Shown here: positions 4,451-9,463 of the stretch, piece after piece | Layout of the letters: each line of letters begins with the position of its first letter | Position numbering within the stretch: the first letter of the stretch is position 1 | Assembly (NCBI GenBank): GCA_045627885.1 | Contig: JAZQOM010000049.1 | Location: forward strand, 1-9,463 | Direction: 5' to 3' | Origin: CALCTE01 sp045627885 | GTDB taxonomy: Bacteria; Bacillota; Clostridia; Oscillospirales; CAG-272 | Length of the DNA: 9,463 bases | Made by a program: the position numbers and the translations under genes | Notes under the pieces: model-generated | Databases searched by the model: none | What the model was told of the DNA's origin: nothing | The model's input: only the letters and a program-made list of their open reading frames with translations

Positions 4451-6640
4451 TTATTGTTTTTGGTCGACTAACTGGCGCTTTACAAGCTCGGTGAACAAGC
4501 CGTTCTTGTTAAGCAGTTCCTCATAGCTTCCGTCCTCCGCAATCTTTCCGTTTTTGATAAGAATGACGCGGTCGCATTGGCGTATGGTGGAAAGTCTGTG
4601 CGCGACTACTACTCTTGTGCATTTCATTTTGTCCATAGCGTCGCAGACTTTTTTCTGCGTAATATTGTCAAGCGCGCTCGTTGCTTCGTCCAAGAACAGA
4701 ATCTTCGGCTTCGGTGCAACCGCACGGGCAATCATAAGACGCTGTCTCTGTCCGCCGGAGATGCCGCCGGAGCCTTCCTGAACGATGGTGTTCATACCCA
4801 TCGGCATCGCTCTGATATCGTCGGCGATTCCGGCAATCTCGGCTGCTTCCCACGCGGCGTTGAGGTCAAGCCACGGCGCGGAAACCGTGATATTTGCGAA
4901 TATATCGCCCCACATGAGCTTTCCGCCCTGCAAAACGACGCCTATCTTTCTGCGCAGCGACTTTTTGTCGAGCTTATCTATATTCTTTCCGTCATAGTAA
5001 ACGGCGCCCTTTTTGGGTGTTTCAAATCCGAGCAGTATTCGGAGAAGTGTCGACTTGCCGCATCCGGATTCTCCGACTATCGCGACATACTGTCCGGGTT
5101 TTATCTTGAGTGAGATATCGTCGAGAACCTTTATATCGCTTTCGGGATACGAGAATGTGACATGGCTGACTTCTATGCCGCCGCCAAGCCTTGTGACAAC
5201 TTCTTTTTCTTCGCTGAGCTCGGGAGAAGCGTCCATTATCGGCTTAATTATCTGCAAAATCGGCTTGATTGAGGCAAATACCGATGTAATGCCGATAAGT
5301 GAACCGAATGCCGCAGAAATATAGGCATACGCCGTTGAAAAGCTGTAGTAATCCGCAACGGTTACACCGTTCTTTGCCGCCGCATAATAGAGCACGATTG
5401 TTCCCACCGAGCCTATTGCCGCCGAGAATACCGAGCTGTATTTTAAGAAGGTCGGAGGCGAATATGTAAGCTTTGACTCTTTGGAATAGATGTTGCCCCA
5501 GCGTGAGAACGCTCTTTTTTCAGCTCCGCAAAGGCGGATTTTCTGTATGCCGGTAATAATGGAATACACAATACCTCTCTCGGTAGCCGTGTTTTCCATA
5601 AGCTGCTTTGATATATTTATATTGAGCAAAACCGTGATTATGCCGAATACAAGCGTTACAAGCAGAATGATAATCGACGGCAGAACGAGCGCGCGGGAAT
5701 ACTTGAATATCTGCGTTATATATACAAGCGAGAAGACTCCCGTTATCGCGGTGGAGAAGAACGCACCCGTTATCTGCGAGCAAAGGTTGTTCATATAAGC
5801 GACATACTGATTCAGTTCGCCGGAGGTGTAGTTCTTGAAAAATGTTGCGGGAAGCGCGAACACTCTCATTACGCAGGCTGCCTGAACAGACAAGTCGAGC
5901 TTTGTGTTTATCTTTGTGAGCAAAAGTGCCTTTATTCCGGATATAATCTGAACGGTAATCGTCTGGCACAGCATAAATATTATAACGCCGAGAAGAAGCG
6001 TCAGGCTCTTATACTCCGTCACCTGCGAAAACAGTATATTCGTGAGTTTCGGCATAATAAGTCCGAGCAAAGTGACTATTCCGGACACGACGAGGAACCA
6101 GAACACATCGACAAAGTCAAGGCAGTTCTTCATATAGATAATCAGGTCTTTGACTTTTATCGGGCGAAGCGGAAGCGGACGGTAGAATACCACTGCCTCG
6201 TCTTCAATAAGTTCCGCGTTCTTGCGGTTTACTCTTACGAATTCTCCCGTTTCGGGACTGCGGAATATATAGCCGCCCATTTTTGCGGGAATCAATGCAA
6301 CTGCGGCTCCCGTATCCTTAAATACGCCGAGCATGGCGCCTACGGCATTACCGTACCAGCCCTTTTTGAGCTTGATATTTCTTCTCGCATAGCCGCAGGA
6401 CTGGAACAAGTAATCGAGCTTATCGTTCAAGTCCTTCATATTGTCGGGAATATCACGCGGGCGAATGCGGTAATACTTGCATATATCTTCAAGTGCGGTT
6501 TTTGCGGCAAAGCTGTCGTTTTGCCACTTTCTCTGGAGCTTGCGGCCGACAACGGAGCCCGCGATGTTCATATAGGCTTCGTTTAATGCCTCTTCGTCCA
6601 TTTCTTTTGAATACGCAACCTGATTTTCAAAAAAACTCAT
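4451..6640 (-). CDS. NHLM-type bacteriocin exporter, second ABC permease/ATPase
   Basis: A 729-residue half-transporter fusing membrane and ATPase domains. Residues 1-165 form a cytosolic region with GWYGNAVGAMLGVF (94-107) and VALIP (114-118). This resembles the N-terminal region typical of the second ABC protein of NHLM systems and lacks a C39 Cys/His pair. The membrane domain spans about 170-465. The nucleotide-binding domain has Walker A GESGCGKS (523-530), Q-loop Gln571, signature ISGGQRQR (627-634), Walker B ILFLDEATSALD (647-658) and H-loop His681, so it looks catalytically complete. By family knowledge it acts with the peptidase-type ABC protein and the HlyD-like protein to export a modified peptide. 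It is the last gene of the operon, 15 nt after the peptidase gene, whose stop overlaps its GGGGAGG Shine-Dalgarno (6649-6656 region). The ATG at 6640 is well supported. Confidence 0.9.
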   Translation of the reverse strand: MSFFENQVAYSKEMDEEALNEAYMNIAGSVVGRKLQRKWQNDSFAAKTALEDICKYYRIRPRDIPDNMKDLNDKLDYLFQSCGYARRNIKLKKGWYGNAVGAMLGVFKDTGAAVALIPAKMGGYIFRSPETGEFVRVNRKNAELIEDEAVVFYRPLPLRPIKVKDLIIYMKNCLDFVDVFWFLVVSGIVTLLGLIMPKLTNILFSQVTEYKSLTLLLGVIIFMLCQTITVQIISGIKALLLTKINTKLDLSVQAACVMRVFALPATFFKNYTSGELNQYVAYMNNLCSQITGAFFSTAITGVFSLVYITQIFKYSRALVLPSIIILLVTLVFGIITVLLNINISKQLMENTATERGIVYSIITGIQKIRLCGAEKRAFSRWGNIYSKESKLTYSPPTFLKYSSVFSAAIGSVGTIVLYYAAAKNGVTVADYYSFSTAYAYISAAFGSLIGITSVFASIKPILQIIKPIMDASPELSEEKEVVTRLGGGIEVSHVTFSYPESDIKVLDDISLKIKPGQYVAIVGESGCGKSTLLRILLGFETPKKGAVYYDGKNIDKLDKKSLRRKIGVVLQGGKLMWGDIFANITVSAPWLDLNAAWEAAEIAGIADDIRAMPMGMNTIVQEGSGGISGGQRQRLMIARAVAPKPKILFLDEATSALDNITQKKVCDAMDKMKCTRVVVAHRLSTIRQCDRVILIKNGKIAEDGSYEELLNKNGLFTELVKRQLVDQKQ

Positions 6641-6655
6641 TTTTTACCGCCTCCC

Positions 6656-8836
6656 CTATTCATTTGATACAAGGCTTGTATACAAGCCGTTGAGAGAGCA
6701 GAGGTAATCGTGAGTTCCTCTTTCGATGACCTTACCCTTATCAAGCACTATAATCTCGTCGCAGTCGCGTATGGTGGAAAGCCTGTGTGCAACGACAACG
6801 CAGGTGATTCCGCGCTCCGTTATGCGGCGGACTACATCGTATTCTGTCTTTGCGTCGAGTGCGCTCGTCGCCTCGTCCATTATGAGTATCGTCGGGTCTT
6901 GTGCAAGCGCACGGGCAATTTCAAGTCTCTGACGCTGACCGCCGGAAAAGTCCTTGCCGTTTTCGAGCAGCTTGTGCTGATAGCCGCCTTCGCGAACCAT
7001 AATGTCCTCGTGAATGCTTGCGTCTCTTGCCGCAAGAATTATCTCAAAGTCCTCTATCGACGAATTCCACATTTTGATATTCTCGGATATGGTATCGTCA
7101 AACATTGTGATATCCTGGTCAACTACCGAAACCGAGCCCGTAAATACATCGTGATTTATCTCGGAAAGCGGCTTGCCGTCGAATAAAATCTCGCCCGACC
7201 ACGGCTGATAAAGTCCTGATATAAGCTTTGCAAGCGTAGACTTTCCGCAGCCAGATGCGCCTACAAACGCAACCTTTTTGCCGGGCTCGAGGGTGAGGTT
7301 GAAATCTTTAAGAAGCGGCTCGGCAAGCTTTGAATATCCGAATGTGACATTCTTCATCTCAAGCTTTCCGGAGAGCTTCTGCGTATCGTCGCTTCCATCG
7401 GGAGCTTTGTATGAGAATACCTCGTCGTCGGGATAATTCATTACATCGTCGAGGCGTTCCATCTGCGCGGTCATTTCCTGAATGGTCTGGCTTGCGCCTA
7501 TCATCGAGGTTACCGGCGCGGTGAACGATGACAGAAGTCCCTGAAATGCCATAACCATACCGACTGTAAACTCGCCTTTAATAACAAGGTAAACGCCGAG
7601 TCCGAGAACGGCTATGCCCGAGATGGCGGATACAAGTCCGGGGATTATTCCGAGGTATGTGTTGAGCTTGACATACTCTACATTCTGGGCGTTAACACTT
7701 GCCTGAAGTCCCGCCCATCTTTCGAAATATCCGTCTTCGGCGCCGCAGGCTTTGAGCGTTTCTATCATATCAATACCGGAAACGGTATTGGACTCGAGCT
7801 TGCCCGCGTCACGCATCTGTATTCTTGTTATATTTACACGCTTTGAGGAGATATATCTCGACATAAATATATTTATTATGACGGATGTAAGTCCGACGGC
7901 GGTAAGAAGTATGCTGTATCTTATCATTACGACAAGATAGAACACCATCATTGCAAAATTGAGCACAAGCGGCGACAGTGTGTTGACGAGGATGTTGGCG
8001 ATACCCGCGTTCATCGCCTGTCTTCCGGCGATATCACCGGAAAGTCGCTGGCTGAAGAAGTGCATCGGCAAATGGAGCACCTTCCAGATATACGAGGTGT
8101 TGCCCACAGCAGCCATTTTGCCCTGAATCTTATACATATAGCAGCTTTGAATGAACATAACGACTATCTGCAAAATGACAAATCCGGACATAAAGATAAA
8201 GAAGCCCCGTGTGAACTTTTCATTTGCGCCGACTAACAGTTTATCAAGGAAAGCTCTCGAAAATGCCGGACTGATTACGGATAATAGCGACGCGATTGCG
8301 GAAATAAGCGCAACAAACGCGACGGCGGTTCCCGTTCCCTTCAATCTCTGTGCGGCAAATTCGAAGACAGACTTTTTCTTGCCCGACGGAACAAAGTCCT
8401 TTGACGGCTCAAGCACAATAACGATGCCCGTGTATTGCTCATCAAACTCCTTCATCGAAACCTTGATAAAGCCTCTTGCGGGGTCGTTTAAGTAGGCATA
8501 ATCGCCTTTGAAGCCGTCGAGAACGACAAAGTGATTGAATCCCCAGTGAATTATGCAGGGGAAAATGCCGTCGTTCTTTACTGTGTCGAGGTCTGCGGAA
8601 TAAGCGTGAGCTTCCATTCCGTAGCTTTTTGCCGCAACCATTATATTCTTCGCGTTAGAGCCGTCTCTCGAAACGGCGCAGTCCTGGCGTGTCTGTTCGA
8701 GTGTGAGCCACTTGTCGAAATACGCCATAACCATCGCAAGCGAAGCGGCGCCGCATTCCGTCATCTCGAGCTGCATAATGACCGGAACTTTTGCGACACC
8801 TTTGCTTATAAGCTTTTTAACTTTTGTATTCTTCAT
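6656..8836 (-). CDS. NHLM-type bacteriocin exporter, C39 peptidase/permease/ATPase
   Basis: A 726-residue peptidase-containing ABC transporter (PCAT). An N-terminal C39 peptidase (about 15-140) has QLEMTECGAAS with Gln22 (oxyanion) and catalytic Cys28, then NHFVVLDG with His102 and NDPARG with Asp118, so the triad is intact. The membrane domain spans about 155-455. The ATPase has Walker A GASGCGKST (526-534), Q-loop Gln574, signature FSGGQRQR (630-637), Walker B ILIMDEATSALD (650-661) and His684. The peptidase cuts the leader of a cargo peptide after a GG-type site during export across the membrane. Its pairing with an NHLM-type HlyD protein and second ABC protein points to this subgroup rather than a simple class II bacteriocin exporter. 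It lies 20 nt after the HlyD-like gene. GAGGGA (8845-8850) precedes the ATG at 8836 by 8 nt. No cargo gene is visible, so the substrate is unknown. Confidence 0.93.
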   Translation of the reverse strand: MKNTKVKKLISKGVAKVPVIMQLEMTECGAASLAMVMAYFDKWLTLEQTRQDCAVSRDGSNAKNIMVAAKSYGMEAHAYSADLDTVKNDGIFPCIIHWGFNHFVVLDGFKGDYAYLNDPARGFIKVSMKEFDEQYTGIVIVLEPSKDFVPSGKKKSVFEFAAQRLKGTGTAVAFVALISAIASLLSVISPAFSRAFLDKLLVGANEKFTRGFFIFMSGFVILQIVVMFIQSCYMYKIQGKMAAVGNTSYIWKVLHLPMHFFSQRLSGDIAGRQAMNAGIANILVNTLSPLVLNFAMMVFYLVVMIRYSILLTAVGLTSVIINIFMSRYISSKRVNITRIQMRDAGKLESNTVSGIDMIETLKACGAEDGYFERWAGLQASVNAQNVEYVKLNTYLGIIPGLVSAISGIAVLGLGVYLVIKGEFTVGMVMAFQGLLSSFTAPVTSMIGASQTIQEMTAQMERLDDVMNYPDDEVFSYKAPDGSDDTQKLSGKLEMKNVTFGYSKLAEPLLKDFNLTLEPGKKVAFVGASGCGKSTLAKLISGLYQPWSGEILFDGKPLSEINHDVFTGSVSVVDQDITMFDDTISENIKMWNSSIEDFEIILAARDASIHEDIMVREGGYQHKLLENGKDFSGGQRQRLEIARALAQDPTILIMDEATSALDAKTEYDVVRRITERGITCVVVAHRLSTIRDCDEIIVLDKGKVIERGTHDYLCSLNGLYTSLVSNE

Positions 8837-8856
8837 TTGAAAGGTCCCTCAAAAAT

Positions 8857-9357
8857 TCAGTTGATTATGAACGAAATGGGCTTTATTGTTTCTATTACCG
8901 CTTCTCCGGTATACATACCGCTTTCCAATTCGGCAGCTTCAATCTTGAGAGGCTTTACAAACTGACCTGCATAAAGATTGTAGCCCGAAGCCGCTATTAC
9001 ACTGATATCGTTTTCCGTAATAATATCTTCGGCAAGTCCGATATCCTTGACGGTGTACTCTTTATCGGCAATTTTTATCTTGCCGGCTTCCGTAACGGCT
9101 TCGATTTTATCGAGGGGTACATAGCACCTTGCTTCACCGTTTTCGGAAGCAACAACCGCAACGCTGTATGTGGTTTCTATATGTCCCAAAAAGCCCCAGG
9201 CTATTACGCCCGCAAGAAATACAACTATCGCGGCAAGCGCAAACCATACGCCGGGACGGGTAACCTTGAGGTAGCCGTCGAGCTCCTCGGGAGAGCTGAC
9301 CTTGTCCATGGCGCTTTTTCTGAAAATAGACTTCTTGCCTTCTTCTTTTTCTTCCAT
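8857..9357 (-). CDS. Short NHLM-type HlyD-like secretion protein
   Basis: A 166-residue single-pass membrane protein. The N-terminal signature FRKSAMDKVSSPEELDGYL (12-30) followed by KVTRPGVWFAL and a membrane helix (37-57) ending in WGFLG is typical of NHLM-system HlyD/membrane-fusion proteins. The rest (60-166) is beta-rich, with YVPLDKIEAV (79-88), and ends GEAVIETIKPISFIIN. Full membrane-fusion adaptors also carry a long coiled-coil hairpin between lipoyl halves; none is seen here, so this is a short version or an internally deleted one. It presumably links the ABC exporters to release at the cell surface. It is the first exporter gene in the window, 20 nt before the peptidase gene. The ATG at 9357 is chosen over an upstream in-frame TTG at 9420 because of the ribosome binding site at 9366-9370 and because the extra residues have no family resemblance. 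Confidence 0.8.
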   Translation of the reverse strand: MEEKEEGKKSIFRKSAMDKVSSPEELDGYLKVTRPGVWFALAAIVVFLAGVIAWGFLGHIETTYSVAVVASENGEARCYVPLDKIEAVTEAGKIKIADKEYTVKDIGLAEDIITENDISVIAASGYNLYAGQFVKPLKIEAAELESGMYTGEAVIETIKPISFIIN

Positions 9358-9365
9358 ATTGAGTT

Positions 9366-9370
9366 TCTCC
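9366..9370 (-). promoter_or_regulatory. Ribosome binding site fixing the HlyD-like gene start
   Basis: GGAGA on the minus strand lies 8 nt before the ATG at 9357. The upstream TTG at 9420 has no comparable site. No convincing sigma-A promoter is visible between here and the hairpin at 9444, suggesting transcription from further upstream. Confidence 0.6.
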
Positions 9371-9443
9371 AATCTGTTATATGTAATCAACTTTTCGTGC
9401 CGAGGGTGTGCCGTCTTCAAGTCACAACGGCGCTGAATAAATA

Positions 9444-9463
9444 AGACGGGGAATTCCCCGTCT
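9444..9463 (-). terminator. Palindromic hairpin upstream of the exporter operon
   Basis: A perfect 20-bp palindrome at the window edge, with arms AGACGGGG and CCCCGTCT around AATT, is followed on the minus strand by TATTTATT. It fits an intrinsic terminator of a minus-strand gene beyond the right edge, or a partial terminator inside a longer operon that lowers exporter expression relative to upstream genes. The palindrome may extend past the edge. Confidence 0.55.

Noticed and set aside
5520..5969. Open minus-strand frame of 149 codons within the second ABC gene.
   Set aside because: It is an out-of-frame shadow of a transporter with intact motifs throughout.
4570..6800. Near-identical nucleotide stretches around 4573-4600 and 6763-6790.
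   Set aside because: They encode the conserved AHRLSTIR region of two paralogous ATPase domains, not a mobile or regulatory repeat.
6710..7186. Open plus-strand frame of 158 codons opposite the peptidase-type ABC gene.
   Set aside because: It is antisense to the intact ATPase domain and has no family features or start signals.
9358..9420. Longer start (TTG at 9420) for the HlyD-like protein.
   Set aside because: The added 21 residues do not resemble the family, and the ATG at 9357 has a well-spaced Shine-Dalgarno.
1..9463. CRISPR arrays, tRNA or rRNA genes, insertion sequences.
   Set aside because: No regularly spaced repeats, cloverleaf-like segments, transposase frames or paired terminal inverted repeats were seen.

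Overview
The window reads as a chromosomal segment of a Gram-positive, anaerobic-type Clostridia genome, most like an Oscillospiraceae/Ruminococcaceae gut bacterium. The support is moderate GC, near-consensus sigma-A promoters, strong AGGAGG-type ribosome binding sites, C-terminally membrane-anchored surface proteins, a SipW-type signal peptide and an NHLM-type peptide exporter. The exact taxon cannot be read from the sequence.

Left part (1-2048, minus): a 670-residue surface-anchored protein with a signal peptide, a LamG-like domain, a calcineurin-like metallophosphoesterase domain and a C-terminal membrane anchor. Its promoter shares a palindromic -35 region with a divergent plus-strand promoter. 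That plus-strand promoter appears to make only a terminated RNA of about 55 nt.

Middle (2202-3590): a textbook sigma-A promoter (TTGACA-17-TATAAT) drives a small membrane-anchored protein of unknown function (2506-3213, plus). About 150 nt of leader lie between promoter and gene. By hand-folding they form a three-way junction whose closing-stem 3' strand is also complementary to the gene's Shine-Dalgarno. This looks like a translational switch and I recognise no known class in it. The gene ends in a strong terminator. Facing it is a 28-codon remnant of an XRE/HTH regulator, cut off in its DNA-binding domain (3267-3353, minus). Two hairpins follow the next minus-strand gene.

Right part (3591-9463, minus): a secreted SipW-dependent TasA/camelysin-type protein with its own promoter, preceded by a compact three-gene operon. 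Transcription runs from right to left: a short HlyD-like secretion protein, a C39-peptidase ABC transporter, and a second ABC transporter with a long N-terminal cytosolic region. Together these form an NHLM (nitrile-hydratase-leader microcin) type export machine, which would cleave a double-glycine-type leader and export a peptide. No precursor peptide or modification enzyme is in the window; they would be expected beyond the right edge, where a perfect palindromic hairpin stands just upstream of the exporter genes.

Overall this is an accessory, cell-surface and secretion-oriented region. The most unusual signals are the structured leader at 2352-2495 and the small terminated transcript at about 2147-2201. 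The exporter without visible cargo and the shortened HlyD protein come next.
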